From the NCBI GenBank assembly GCA_037954325.1, contig JBBMNZ010000019.1, positions 14,495,001-14,559,000 on the forward strand: DNA of 64,000 nt. Reading direction: 5' to 3'. This document shows, in pieces, positions 24,363 through 36,849 of this stretch (position 1 is the stretch's first letter; each line of letters begins with the position of its first letter). The notes under the pieces are model-generated. The model did not search any database and was not told the DNA's origin. It was given only the letters and a program-made list of their open reading frames with translations. This stretch comes from Fistularia commersonii. Taxonomy: Eukaryota; Chordata; Actinopteri; Syngnathiformes; Fistulariidae. The position numbers and the translations under genes are program-made.

Positions 24363-27300
24363 GTAAGTCGCTAAACTAAAAGTGATAGCGGCAAATCTTA
24401 ACCCCCTGGTTAGCTTAACCCTTTCCCGCGGTCTTTGTCATCCAGCGTTAATACGTCATTTAAATATACCTGAACCTTTCGGTTTACAGAACGCTGCTCG
24501 AAAATCGTTTTGACCTTGTTTTGATTGAAATAAGTTCATGGAAATAAGTTATGGGCGGTTAATATATTTATTTATATATATTTATATCTGTTATTGAGCT
24601 CTATCTTCACAGTCCTTGTCCTTCCTATGGTGGGAGGATGAAGGACTTCTTTTCCTTTGGGCTTTTCCCTCCAGGGGTCACCTCAGTCAATCATCTGCCT
24701 CCGTTTAACCCTCTCTGCATCATTTTATCTCACACCAGCTAGCTTCATATCCTCTTTCCCTCCATGCATTAACCTCCTCTCTAGTCTTCCTCTAGACCGC
24801 CTGCCTGGCAGCTCCAACCTCAGCATCCTTCTATCCACATCATCAAAATCCATCCTTTGTCCATGTCCAAGCCTGACCTTTATCTCCAAAACATGTAACA
24901 TGTGCTGTCCCTGATGGATTCATTCCTGATCCTATCTAACTTTCTCACTCCCAAAGAGAACTTCAGCATCTTCACCTCAGTTGCCTCCAGCTCTGGCCCT
25001 TGTCTTCTCCTAAGTGTCTCTAAACCAGACAGCATGGTTGGTTTCACCACCGTATTCTACACCTGGTTGATGTAGCTGTCGTTGATACTCTTTTATCACA
25101 CCTGACACTTTTCATTTTCACTACTCGTTCTAACCTGCCTCCACACATCTCTCCAACTCCTCTCCATATTTCCTCCAGCTCCTTCTTCTCCACTCCCCAT
25201 AGCCCCATCTTTCCACTTGGGTCCCTGTCATTCACACACATGTATTCTGTCTCATTGCAGCTAACATTAATTCCTCTCCTTTCCAGGGGATCTCATCTTA
25301 TTTTATCTTTCCAGGTGCAAGGTGAGTGGCTGGTGTATTCCAACGAGCTGGTGCTTTTACCCACAGTGGTTCCCCTATCAAATGGGGATGTGATAGTGAA
25401 AGGGACTCCTTCCATCATACCCATTGAATGCCATTATAAAAGGTGGGAATTATACTACTTATATACATACAGATATATATAGTACTCGAACAATGTATCT
25501 TGCTAGTCATAGTTTTCATTGTTTGAAACACAAGAAGTTCGGTTTCCAAATGCCAAAGAGTTGCAGTCAAAAAAGCCCCTTACTTTTCAAAGGCCCACCA
25601 AAGAAATCAGGTAAGATTGCATTGTCACGCCAACAATAGAAAGTACATTCATATGTATCACTTTAATGCAATAGCGGGGAGAATAAAACTCGAGTGGAAA
25701 TAAGAAGAAAGCCTGATTAACATGAGTCGTAACTTAACAATGAAGAATGGATCGCATAAAATGAATGCAATATGACAGATAAAAGGAAACACAATGATAC
25801 AAAGCTGTCTCTGATTTTCTTTAAAATCAGATCATTGCAGTGTGAGATTGTAATGTAGCTCAGTCCTTACCCATTGTATTGTGGAACAAGGATTTCGCTA
25901 CATTTTACAATTCTGAAAGTAAGAGGAAGACAATGACAAGGTGCAAAGATTGCTTGAAATACAGACTTCCCTTTCATTTCAAAAAAGTCTTACCTTGGCT
26001 GTGCTCCTGTGGGGGAAAATGTTTTTATCAATTCTTTCATTAATAATTTCTATTTCGATCTGACCTCAGAATCTAGAACAGTAATTGCAATCGCACTAAA
26101 TCAAGACAGTTTCACTCCCGGGGTTTCTGTATGCTCCTATACTAGTTATTGATTCATACATATTCTCTGATATGACATTATGTACTGCACTTTTTTTTTC
26201 CCCTCAAGAAATTAACATTGCAGATGCCACCTCACTTATCGCCATTGTTGTCAACATGTTTTAACCATGTTTTAACCAATCCTGCAAATATGATTATCAT
26301 TTCGAATGTGAATGATCTTGTGTGCGTTGTGAGGCGATATATGTGAGCTGAATTATGGTCAATACATGTATAAAGTTTAAAATAAGCTCAATGTCTGATG
26401 CTGTAATTAGTGCTCTGTGTATCTAGAAGCACTGCAGGAAAGCAATGGATTCATTTAAAAGGGGGAATTTTCACAATTACGTTGTGTGTTAAACTTTCCA
26501 AGTGGGTAAAAATTTGTTTAAACTTTAGCATGTAAACAAGACAAAGATAATGTTTTTTACATAAAACACTTAGAGATCACATAGACCGTATTCTTTTTTT
26601 ATATGCCTTTGAAAACATATTTTCTGGAAACATATTCCTGAGACTGCAAGTGTCAAGTTTAATATGGTGAAAGTTAAATAGCGATGGCCATTCATCTTTT
26701 GTATTTACATGACTTGAACTATTTTTTGTCTGCACAGAAAGCTAACAGTGATGGGGGAGCCAATAATACCAACCTGGCTACCCTTGACTTCTACTGCCGG
26801 AGTCTTTGGCTTTCTGCAATTCTCCCTTAAAACCGTAGCAGGTGCAGCCTTCATCTGACTTCATTCCACTGTTTCAGCTGGGTTTTGTGGGGGGAAATAT
26901 GACTTCCACGTAAATTTGGCAGCCCTAATACCTTTTGTGTACAGATGACTGCAGTTCACCACATGGCCCAGTTTACCAGCAGAGGGAACCAGTGTATCTG
27001 GAGGCCAGTGTGGAGGCCACGCAGCACACTCCTCTCATCCTATATGTCGACCACTGTGTTGTTTCTCCAAATGCCGACCCTTTCTCTGCGCCAAGCTATC
27101 AGTTTATCACCAAGCACGGGTTAGTCCATTCTCCAGACTTTAAAAGTATCTTTAAAACAACATTCCTGGGAATAGTCATGAATTGAAGGGGTCAACTATA
27201 AGGTTAAATCTGTTGAATAAAAAAGTAGTTGGTGATAGGTTGTGTTAGATGATTTGTTCTTCCATTACAGATGTCTTGTGGATAGTGTATTGCCTGGTTC

Positions 27301-28172
27301 TTTATCACAGTTCTTTCCAAGAGAAAAGGATAACAGATTATGCTTCAGTGTCCAAGCTTTTCATTTAAAGAACGACACCAGGAATCAGGTAATAGTACTT
27401 AGATGGGCAGCAGTGGAATTGTTCCTCTCTGAATAAGAGTGAGGGTGTTAATTATGTTCTTTAGTGCTTACTATTAGTCATCTTGTGACATGTGCAGTGG
27501 ATCTATTTGGGGAAAACAACAAGTTTATTTTCCATTGCCATCAAGACCTAAAGGATTATTCATATATTATTCAAATGGATCCTTAATCCATTGTTTATTT
27601 GGTTTTCTCCCTCCAGATGTTTATCAGTTGCTACCTTCGCGCCACCCTGAAACACAGATCACAAAGCAGCCGTGATAAATCCTGCTTCTTTCATGCACCC
27701 ACATTCAGGTCAGGCAACCAAACCGTTAACGTCCATTCACTTTGTATCAGTTTATCATGATTTGGTTTCATCTGATCTGTAGTTGTAGCTTATTTCATGT
27801 GATGTAAGCGTCCACCGCCCTTGTCATTCAGCTGGCGTGCCGTAGAGGGGGACCACTCTTTGTGTGACTGCTGTGATGCTGAAAACTGCAACAGTCACTC
27901 AGGACACTCTGGTGACACAGGGCACAGAAATCAACTGGAAATAGGTTGCTCGGCATTGTGCAAACTTAACCTACAATCTTTGACGTTTTTTCAATGAGTT
28001 GTGCAAAATGCAAACAGTTATGTGACCAAAGCGACTATAAGGTGACTCATACATTTACATGCGCCTGATGTATGCGTTATCGACAGGAGGGAAGCTGGAG
28101 GTGCAAAGGACACTTGGACCACTTCACACCCTGCCGCGCTCCCATTGGCCTGGCTACCTGTCAGTCAGTTAG
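24048..28172 (+). CDS. ZP3-like egg-coat protein (zona pellucida domain)
   Basis: This is a secreted ZP-module protein of the vitelline envelope (chorion); ZP3 homologues polymerise with other ZP proteins around the oocyte. Predicted exons are 24048-24362, 25315-25442, 26738-26841, 26945-27119, 27271-27388, 27617-27708, 27832-27911 (or 27944) and 28087-28172, all in compatible phase, about 365-376 aa. ATG 24048 opens a signal peptide (MVLIKSLRRLLVFTVLL). ZP-N carries IQIKCDEVQVTVTV, CGPREP and ISAGLRECGT. ZP-C carries IPIECHYKRKLTV, IPTWLPLTSTAG, PVYLEASVEATQHTPLILYV, DHCVVSP, CLVDSVLPGS, FISCYLRATLK and the CDCC cluster, in ZP3 order. No membrane anchor or clear furin site is visible. The subtype within the fish zp3 family cannot be decided. 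The last exon is the least certain. Confidence 0.88.
24640..25230 (-). mobile_element. LINE relic in intron 1 of the ZP3-like gene
   Basis: The + strand reads cctccgtttaaccctctctgc, then ctagaccgcctgcctggcagc and ccaacctcagcatccttcta, the reverse complement of the LINE family at 14080-14390 and 50400-50690. It extends further 5' in element terms (ctccatatttcctccagctc, caccaccgtattctacacc). It ends about 85 bp before exon 2. Confidence 0.65.
25315..25442 (+). CDS. ZP3-like exon 2
   Basis: The acceptor is atctttccag and the donor aaaag|gtggga. It encodes VQGEWLVYSNELVLLP through PSIIPIECHYK, the link from ZP-N to ZP-C, and ends with two bases of an Arg codon. Confidence 0.88.
26738..26841 (+). 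CDS. ZP3-like exon 3
   Basis: The acceptor is tgtctgcacag. In the required phase it encodes RKLTVMGEPIIPTWLPLTST then GVFGFLQFSLKTVA. This matches ZP3, where HYPRKxN...PTWVPF follows the conserved ECHY. The donor is gcag|gtgcag. The frame is broken immediately after the donor, which supports the splice. Confidence 0.85.
26945..27119 (+). CDS. ZP3-like exon 4
   Basis: The acceptor is ttgtgtacag. It encodes DDCSSPHGPVYQQ, EPVYLEASVEATQHTPLILY and VDHCVVSPNADP, ending YQFITKHG. The donor is cacgg|gttagt. This is the ZP3 block around LYVDxCVA. Confidence 0.88.
27271..27388 (+). CDS. ZP3-like exon 5
   Basis: The acceptor is cttccattacag and the donor aatcag|gtaata. It encodes CLVDSVLPGSLSQFFPREKD and FSVQAFHLKNDTRNQ, equivalent to CLVDG...FxxDxFHFxND in ZP3. 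Confidence 0.88.
27617..27708 (+). CDS. ZP3-like exon 6
   Basis: The acceptor is tctccctccag and the donor ttcag|gtcagg. It encodes MFISCYLRATLKHRSQSSRD and KSCFFHAPTF, equivalent to IYITCHLKV...NKACSF in ZP3. Confidence 0.87.
27832..27911 (+). CDS. ZP3-like exon 7: WxxVEG and CDCC cluster
   Basis: The acceptor is cttgtcattcag. It encodes SWRAVEGDHSLCDCCDAENC, the ZP3 WxPVEG...CxCC block. The donor used may be at 27911 (ctg|gtgaca) or 27944 (atag|gttgct); both leave phase 1. Without splicing the frame reaches a stop at 27995-27997, so a shorter seven-exon form is possible. Confidence 0.75.
28087..28172 (+). CDS. ZP3-like putative last exon
   Basis: The acceptor is atcgacag, with a weak pyrimidine tract. 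It encodes GKLEVQRTLGPLHTLPRSHW and YLSVS, then TAG. The segment EVQRTLGPL resembles the EVxLGPL motif after the CxCC cluster of fish ZP3 proteins, and the phase fits exon 7. Confidence 0.5.
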
Positions 28173-31100
28173 TCATAAGAGTGAGTCTTTTTCCAGAATG
28201 AACTTGGGTTGGAACACAGAATTTCAAGATAGCAACCCACTGAAGTACACAGAGATATACATGTAAGAATAAAACCATAAGAGAACAACAATGTATGGGT
28301 ACAGAGTGAAATCATTTTCGAGCTCATGACATGATAATGCCACATATCAAAGAATGGATTTAAATAAATACCTGTTATGAACACAGATCTCTGTCACTTG
28401 GAAAAAAGGATTCATCCCATTGCTTGTAACTGACTCTCCCTTAACCTCTAATTTTTACCATAGCATCACGCTAGAATTCAAATCATTAGAACAGTATGGA
28501 AAGTGCAGATAAGATAAAATACATTTCCAAATTTCCTGACTTGGATTTCATTCCTGACTATAAATACAACATTATAAAGAGGTTAAGATGAGGTAAGTTT
28601 TGGCCTTGCAAAGTATTTGAATATGATATTAACCAGTACATGTGATTGTTGTTTTGTACAAAAGCAGGCTCAAGGAAAAGCCTCAACTTTTTTGGACCTG
28701 AGGATAAATGGCACAGGGATTTATATTCACACAACATTTATGATGGTGGAGGCTGTCGTGGAAGCTGTCAGCCAGCTCTGCCAGCTCTACATCACGTTTA
28801 CTCTAAGAAGCTTTGACACTTGTGTCTTCGGAGTAGAGGGTTGGAGCCAACAACCATTTAATAAAGAGGAGCACTGAGCCAGAACCATGACGTTAAGTGT
28901 ATGAAATTATTGCTACTATTTTTATTATGGTTTGGCCATAGCATGTCGGCCAAGTGTAATACAATTCCACAAATATTAGATTTGTTGTGTGTACTGCCAC
29001 ATCTTTTCAAGGAATAACCATGTCTCTATTTCAGACGCTCTTAAACAATATCCTGGACATGTCAGAACCCTGGCCGCAGAGGATGAGGATTTAGATCCGA
29101 GGCTTGTCCGCTGCCCTGTGCTGCCACATGAGGAAACCAATGGCAAATTTTGAAATCCATAAATTAGGTCAAACAACAACTGGGAGTTGTGCAGACTGTG
29201 AGACCCTCGGGGTTTGCAGGATGACAGGTAAAAGGTCCCACTTGAACTTGAAAGGTGTCATCAGGGAATGAGGAGCTTCAGACCCTAATGTTAGGAGATG
29301 TGTTGCAAAATCCAAATCTGAATTTCAAATAATGAGAATAATGACTCTTTTGTTTATTTATTTCAAATTGGAAATAACATCTCCAATTTTATCCCTGCTT
29401 CTTAGCGTAGTCCTGGTCCTTAGTGCTTTGAGCCTGGGGATTAAGATCACTGATTATGTTTCCAAAGATGGAGGCCCCTGAACCGCCAAAACAGGTCAGG
29501 ACAGTCTTTGGTTTTTCGTGGAAATCATGTCTGACAACAGGAAGAATAGCTTTACACATTGGAGAGGAATATTCAGAATTACAAATGAGGTGAACTAATT
29601 TTGTCCCAAGGGAAGAATGCCAGGTTCTTGTTTTAGCCATGAAAACAAACCCGTGAGGAATTTCCATAAGGAGCCAAGGTACTACAATGGAGTATGAAGT
29701 ATGTCAGACGTAACAAGCACAGTAGTATAAACAGACTGGTGCAAAAGTGTGACAATTCCAAAGCACTTACAGCATCTGTTTCTAACCCCCTGTCCCATAG
29801 AAGAAACGATTCTCTAGTCCTTGAAGAGGAAACGCGACCGGCCAAATGAGAAACCTGGTCGGTTTCAGGATGTAGTGTCTGGTCCTTGTCACCAGAGTTT
29901 CCCCCATACATCTGTGTTTGTGAGAAAAAAAAAGGGTGGGGGGGGGTCAGGCAGGCTACATTTTAGAGATGATCTTATCGGGGGGGGTTACGTTTTGCCT
30001 CTTCCTGTACAGATGTTGTGAACATGTAACACCACAGTGGGATGAATGAAATACTTTGGCAGTCCTCTGAGCTGCCTGGATTTTTAAGACTGCGGACTGA
30101 GTTACTGTGGGAGGTCATTTTCAGAAACAGCATGATCACAGCTCCATAGAGGGGCCAATGTCAATTTCAATAAACAATACAAAAACTGTAAGACTGACAC
30201 GCTGATCCATAGTTTTCATTAAATATATTCAGAACATTGGAATGGTTCATACAAATGGGGATGTCTATTTTTGATAATTTTATGATTCACATTTTAAGGA
30301 CATCAATGTCCTTTTGCACAAAATTCAGTCAGACTTACAGTCACTATCTTGAGTATCTGAGCAGCAATTTTAGTGCTTTATCTGGATGGTGCAAGTCGCT
30401 TCCTTCCTATGTATTACCTCTCTGCAGTGTTACTAAGATCTGACTAACTGGATTTCACCATCGTATCTTGTAGGGAAAAATAAGTTGAAAGTAGTACAAG
30501 AGCTTTCGTTCCTATTCCCCCACCCCTATCACTGTATTGAGCTTGAATCGGTGAATTACAATCTATTTTCAGCGCTATCTTATGAGAATGAATGTAATTT
30601 GGAGAGGTCGTGGTATTTGCAGTAAGCTCTACAGACAGTGTCCAAGATAGATAGTTTTAGAGGTTGGTTAGTCATGATGCGTCTCATGTGTGATTCAATA
30701 ACCACTTTTCACTTCAACACCCCTTCACAAGGCCAAGCCACTGCCAGTCCAGGTGACGAGAAGTGAGTTCTCTACCGTGTCATGATGACAGTGCCGCGTC
30801 GGAGTCAGTGACACTGTGTTGGTCTTGGCATCATGTATCAGACGTTTGGTTGTTTATCTTGCCGTGGAGGTGTTGGCGTTTGATGATGGAGAAATTCTGA
30901 CGGGTGAAGGCGTGGAATAAGGATAGCATTGTTGCATTCATTCATTCATGCATGTTCAGGGTTGTTAAACTTAACATTGGCATATATTAAAGATAAAGCC
31001 TTTTTTCCTTCTAGTGAGTGTTTTCAGTCGTAACAAATTTTAATGGACCACAACAACAGATAGCAAAATTGTCTTGTACACGTGACTGAATCCAATCGTA

Positions 31101-34100
31101 GTGTTTCATCAATCGGACAGTGTTGCAAAGCCCTGTGAATTGCACAGGTACTGGCTGTCGTTACCCATTCGAAGCATTATAAGTACCATAGGAAGCGTTC
31201 AATCTCTTTGAAGGCATCTGCCTCTGACCCTGACTGATTTGGTTTTATCTGGTTTTTAGGTTTATACCTTGAAGGAATTCCCTGGATGGGCGTGGTGTGC
31301 GACTTCAGTGGACAGAAGAAAACACCACACATATATGGGTGCTTTTTGAAAGGAATGTACAGATACAATTTTCTGATGTCGAATCGATCTTGACCATCCC
31401 CTCTGGATCAATGCAATCAGTGCCATGCTGTCACTGTTCAACTCCGGAAGCCGTGAGGCAACGTGTCTGAAAAGAGAAGCTGGCTGCCACTGTGGAAGTA
31501 TCTCAAAGAATTATTCTCGAATTCTGGCTTAAAAGGAAATGGAGGGGTAGGGAGCAGCGTCCATCTGTCCATCTGTCTGCCTTTTTGGGACTCTAACACC
31601 AGGAATCTCATAGTTCTTGCATGCTGGCACATAGAATGGAGCACCTCATTGAGCCAATCTACAGCTACGTGCTCACACAGTGCAGTGAGGTCATACTCGA
31701 GTTTCAGGACGAAATAGTAAGTTACCCAGCAAAACAAGCTCATGTGTTTGCCACAAAAACAATAGTCACTAGTCAGGGGAGTCAAATGCCTCACCAAGTT
31801 CAGATAAAGATAAACCCTACTGATGCACTTAACCAAACCCCATCTGTCCAATGGCAGAGGATGCGAAATGAATTGCAGTTGAAGAGAAAGTGTGGTAGAT
31901 TCTGTTGCAGCCTTGTAGTGCCCACTGCATGTGCTACCAAAAGACTCAGTGCCCTTTTGCTGAAGGTAATCAGTGAGTTATGCGTTCTATGGAGAAGAGT
32001 CTCTGAACGCGAGCCACCGATAAAAAGAGACATTCAGTGCACTGGGCAGTAGTCTATCTACCCTAGGCTGTCAAATCTGGAATAAAACACAACCTCTTGT
32101 GAAAGCAATGATTGAAAGTATTTTCAAAGAAGCAAGCTGTCTTCCAGCCCAGGTGAACTAGATTTCTCCATGTTCCATTCACTGTAGGCTGTTTGTGAAT
32201 TTATTTATTTGTCTATTTATTCAAGAGAGCAACCAGTTCAAACTGCAGATTGAAAATGGAAATATGAATATCACATGATTTATTCTATGCCCCCGAATGC
32301 GACAAATGCATGACTGATCAAACAATATAGAAAGGGTGGATTAGTACTTGTGCCGCACCCTTTGGGAACAGAGATGTCACAAACAGTACAGAGGAGCGTT
32401 ATCAAAGTGTGAGGAGGCTGCAATGTTAACAAAGCAGAAGTGAAAAGAGCAAGACGTGGGGCATCATCATTCTCACACACCCTGGCGGTCCCCCCTTCTA
32501 AGTGGGATATACTGTAATTTCCTTCACAAGACCAATTTTGTGGATCTAATTGAGGACAGAACATTTTACATACATTGTGGCAGGGTGAAGAACGATAATG
32601 GATATTCTCCATAAAGACGAAGGAAGACATACAGAGGTTCTTGTTTGAACCAGAAAGCAAAGCCAACAATTCCAAGCTTCCCTGGCCTGCAGCCCCCACT
32701 CGCCCCAGTGGAACACCCGACTCGATTACCGAAAGGACGAGTAGAACACAGAGTGGAAGTGACAAGTGGTAAGAGGCCCGTTGGATAACAAGGTGTGAGG
32801 CGCTCGGATGTCTCGGCACAAGTGCCGCGCCTGACTGCAGGAGTAAAATCGTAACCTGCCGCTCAATTGCTTGCAGGGTAGCCGGTGAGCGGCAACAGGG
32901 TGGAGAACCACTTGTTATTTCTATCCTTTTAATGCAAAGGTGGAGATTGAACAGCGGCACTAAAACAAACGCAGCTGCCCGATAAAATGAATCGAGCTTG
33001 AGGTCACGTGTGCAAAAAACACAAGATCTGAGCCAGCTGTACGGCAATATTTTGCTTAGAGGAATTATGGTAGTCTACCTATCTTTCTTTTTTTTCCTCC
33101 CCGCTGACCACTGTATTGTATTGTTGGCTTGCAAGCAGCTTTTCTGGTGTGCATTTATTCACGGCTGTTCGTCAGGGAGAGCTGTCAGTGATGTGCCTCC
33201 TGTGCTGGAATGCTCCCGGCACTACAGTGGGATCACAGTAAGTTCAACTGAAGGATAAGATTTTGGTCACTGGATGCCTGTAAGCTGAAACAATAACTTC
33301 CGACCTCAGCGGTGGCTCCTTGTTTGGCTCCTGTGTCCCCCGCCGCCGACCCCCCTCATTCTTTTATGTCAGCTTCCTGTCTTGTGTCGCGCCAGAGGAG
33401 TCGACCTCGTTTGGCTGCATGCCCGCAAAATGAATGAGAAAGTAAAACACGCACCACACAAAAGCCACTTCAATGTAAGTATGCTGTGCATTTCCCGCCA
33501 GCCTCTATACAGCCCTGAGCGTCATTATGCTGTTTTAATCACACCTAGCTGGCTTTGCGCGGGGAGCGTTTTGTCTCATCCCCAAACTTTCCCCCACTCG
33601 ACACCCCCCCCCCCCCATTCAAATCATCATCAATTCAGTAACACATCCCAGTCCAACGGAGGAGTCATTGTGACTGGACCCTCCTGCCCCCGCATCCCCC
33701 ACACATCCCTTGACCCCCCCACCCTAATCCTCTGCCCTGGTCATGAAGCATGGCTCGCAGCACGTACCTTGTCTCCCTCTCCTCTCTCTCTCATGTTGGT
33801 TCAGACATAAGCAAACAGTACTTTGAGCAAACAGTGCAACAATCTGTCAACATTGTCTTCAACGTGGAGCCGCGGGGGCGATTCCTACCATGTGTATATG
33901 AATGAGGATTATTCATTAAGACTAGTGCACGAGAATGTTGTCGCAGTTTAAACGCATTCAGTTCTGTTTCCAGTTCTGTGCATGCAGGGGGACATTTCTG
34001 TATACATCGGGCCCGTCACACACACACACACGCGTTCTATAGACCCCTAAAATAACCTTGCAAACTGATGTCTGTGTTTGTCTGCTGTTGTTCACAGGTA

Positions 34101-35239
34101 TAGCTGCGGGTGAGGCAACGTGTTTAACAGGGGCCAAAAATGAAAACCTAGCTTTTTTACCATTATGTGTTCCTGCGAGACAGCCCCCTATTTGACACAC
34201 AGAGGGGACTTCCAGGAAATTTCAGTATATTTCCTTTGCTCTGGCTCCACAGGGCTGACAAGGGTCAGGGTAAGGGCTTGTGACATAAACATGACTATTT
34301 GAACAGTCACTAGTACGGTAAACGTCATGTCCATGTTGCCTCTTTTGCCTTATTCGGCTAATGAACTGCGCTTGGTTCATTTTCGGATTCTTATCAAATC
34401 ATTAACTATTACGTAACATAACAGGCCGCATTTCCAAAGTTAATGAAATAATAAGAAAAGAGGACATGACGCTCTCCTGTCATCCATGTTTATCTTAGGC
34501 GTATTTGTTTAATTGTATCACAAGGAAGCTATATCAAGACTCATCTGTTCTAAGAATACAGCCAAGAATTAACTCTGCATTTTCTCTGCACATAGACAGA
34601 TTTCTTGGAATCGCCAACAGCAGATTATTCGGTTTAAATAATGGCATAGATGGGTTCCCACTTCCTCCTCTATATACCTTGCTCACACTCGACCAATCAA
34701 AGTGGAACATCGCAGAGGACTGGATGAAGGCACACATTATTTGAGCGAATAAAATTGAATCTCTTTCCTAGATGTCTTTTTTTACGTTGTGGATGTCACT
34801 CTCTAACTCACTAAGAAGTGCTCATATCATCTCTGTGAGCCGGTTATGTTGCATAAATTGGAAAATTGGGCCATTGCAACATAATATTTTGTGGGAATAT
34901 CTTGTCTAATTAGATGATTTGACAGATGACTTGTATTATCCCAGGTTAGCATCAGTCTAGGTTCTGGCAGGGGGACCAGTCGGCTCATCTGACCGATGAG
35001 TCAAATATCGAAGATGATTGTTGGCGAGTCTTAGTTCCCCGGATCAGGTGGTGGAGAGGATGAACGTCTTTAAATGTAATAATTAAACAGAGAAAGGCCA
35101 TTCTCAGTGTGTGCCCTTTTTTTTCCTTTATTGTAGGTGCACGGCACAAGCTCACTACTACCTGTCATCATGGGCATGGACAAAAAACACTAAGGACTCA
35201 GAAGGTACAGAGGAAGCATCTTTATGTTCAACATGGTAA
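28173..35239. other. Intergenic, about 7 kb without a recognisable gene
   Basis: No domain or RNA gene recognised on either strand. A minus-strand frame of 255 codons (32280-33047) has no ATG at its start and no family signature. Exon-like segments with good splice sites lie at 35137-35235 and, more weakly, around 31620-31715. C and GT-rich tracts occur at 33606-33616 and 34017-34031. Confidence 0.4.
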
Positions 35240-35460
35240 GTCTGGGTTCTCTTGTGTCCTCTCACAGTCCGAAAACATTCAGAAGGTTAATTTGGGAAAT
35301 TGCCCAGATGTGTGAATGGTGAATGGCCTTGCGCTTGACTGGCGACCAACCCAGGGTGAATCCCGCCTCTCGTCCGATAGCACCCGGGATAGGCTCCAGC
35401 ATTCCCCATGACCCTAAGTGTAGGACAAGCCATAGATAATGTATGGATGGATGGTAAATA
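35240..35460 (-). repeat. Teleost dispersed repeat, minus orientation
   Basis: It reads gactggcgaccaacccagggtg, cccgcctctcgtccgatag and gggataggctccagcattcc, ending in atggatggatgg. This is the reverse strand of the family at 5670-7150. Confidence 0.7.
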
Positions 35461-36849
35461 TGAAGAGGGATGACGTATGGATGCGTAATCTACCATGGTA
35501 TTTGTGAAGTTGGAGCCTCTGAATAGGATATGCAAAGGACACAGCTCTTGGGGAAAGAATGGCTCAGACAATCTCGAGATTAAGTGAGTCGGCACTTAAC
35601 TCAAGTTTAAACTGCTCTTTCATTTCACGCTTTGACAATTATAACTGATAGATACAGTTCTGGTCTGTAGGAACCCCCCTGCAGAATGCTGGCGGCTTCG
35701 TTGTGATGGACATTTACCATCATCTCTCCAGGCGTTCCACCTGCAGCACATCAGATTTATGAGAATTGAAATCACAATTTGAGATAATCCCAAGGAATCG
35801 TATCCCCATCCCATCCTGTCACACAGAGTGTGTCTTTACGCCTGATAACCTGATGGACCCCTGGAAATCGACCGGTGCTGTGTGCTTCTGGGTGATCCCA
35901 CACCTTCAACACAACAGGTTATGAGTCACAAGTGGGGGACAGGGTGGTCCTACATATCCTTGTGTCCCAGTTGCATGCCAGCAAGGTGGCATCCTTGTGC
36001 AGACAGGACATCCTCGGCAGAGTCTGGAGAGTCCAGTCATAATGTCCCCTGCAGCTCGTTCTGTGGACACTAAATGTGTTCTGGCAGGAGATGGCTGGTA
36101 GAGACACTTCTGTAGTAATCATTTTGAAAAAAAGAGGAGGAGGGTGTCATTCCTCATTTGATGCTTTTCACCAACCCGACTATCATTTAACACCAGCACA
36201 TACCACTGAGCTGAGTATGTCTGAAAATCACCCAAACAATGGATGGGAAGTCTCTGCACGGGTTTCTTTGGAGGCACTATTTACCTTTTAGGACAAATGT
36301 TTTATAAACACTGATCGCCTATTATTTGGATGACAATGACAAAACAAAAAAAAATCGCCTTAAGGGAGGGAGGTAGTTAGATTGCCATCATGCAAACAAT
36401 GCGACTTTATTTTTGCAGTCATCAATAAAAAATCAAAGAGGATCAGTTTTTAGAAACACCTACCGGATAAGTGCAGAGATCCACAAAAGAGCTTCGTTTC
36501 CAATTAATGGCCAATAGACGGACCTATGTGCCAAACGGCGAGGACCCAGTGAGGGGTTATGCGGACACCGGCCATGGACTTTCCCAGTGAGTTATGGACT
36601 TGTTTTTTTTTCTTCCCCCCTCTCTCTCTCTCTCTCTCCCCTTCCTCCTCTCTCAACACCGGGCTTTGGGAGTTAAGTCGATTTTCCACGCTTTACGCGG
36701 AGGCGGAATGCATGCACAGTGCGGGAGTTCGTCCACTCGCCGGCGTGCGTAAAAAGGAAAAAAAAGGCGCGTCCTTGTGGACTCTATATCCAGAGGGATA
36801 AATACAAGGGTGGGGTTTTTTCGCCAAAGCATGATAGTGATGCACAGCT
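35461..36849. other. Intergenic, upstream flank of epo
   Basis: No gene recognised. A CT-rich tract lies at about 36604-36650. The distal part becomes CpG-rich toward epo exon 1. Confidence 0.4.

Noticed and set aside
25535..25610. Possible extra ZP3-like exon in intron 2
   Set aside because: It has an acceptor-like caag, a good donor and an open frame, but direct joining of exon 2 to 26738 reproduces the conserved ZP3 ECHYxRK...PTW spacing, and the extra peptide has no ZP counterpart.
32280..33047. 255-codon minus-strand open frame
   Set aside because: It begins at a non-ATG codon, has no recognisable motif, signal peptide or splice context, and its composition is unremarkable. It is the longest unexplained open frame and may be worth a homology search, but I cannot support it as a gene.
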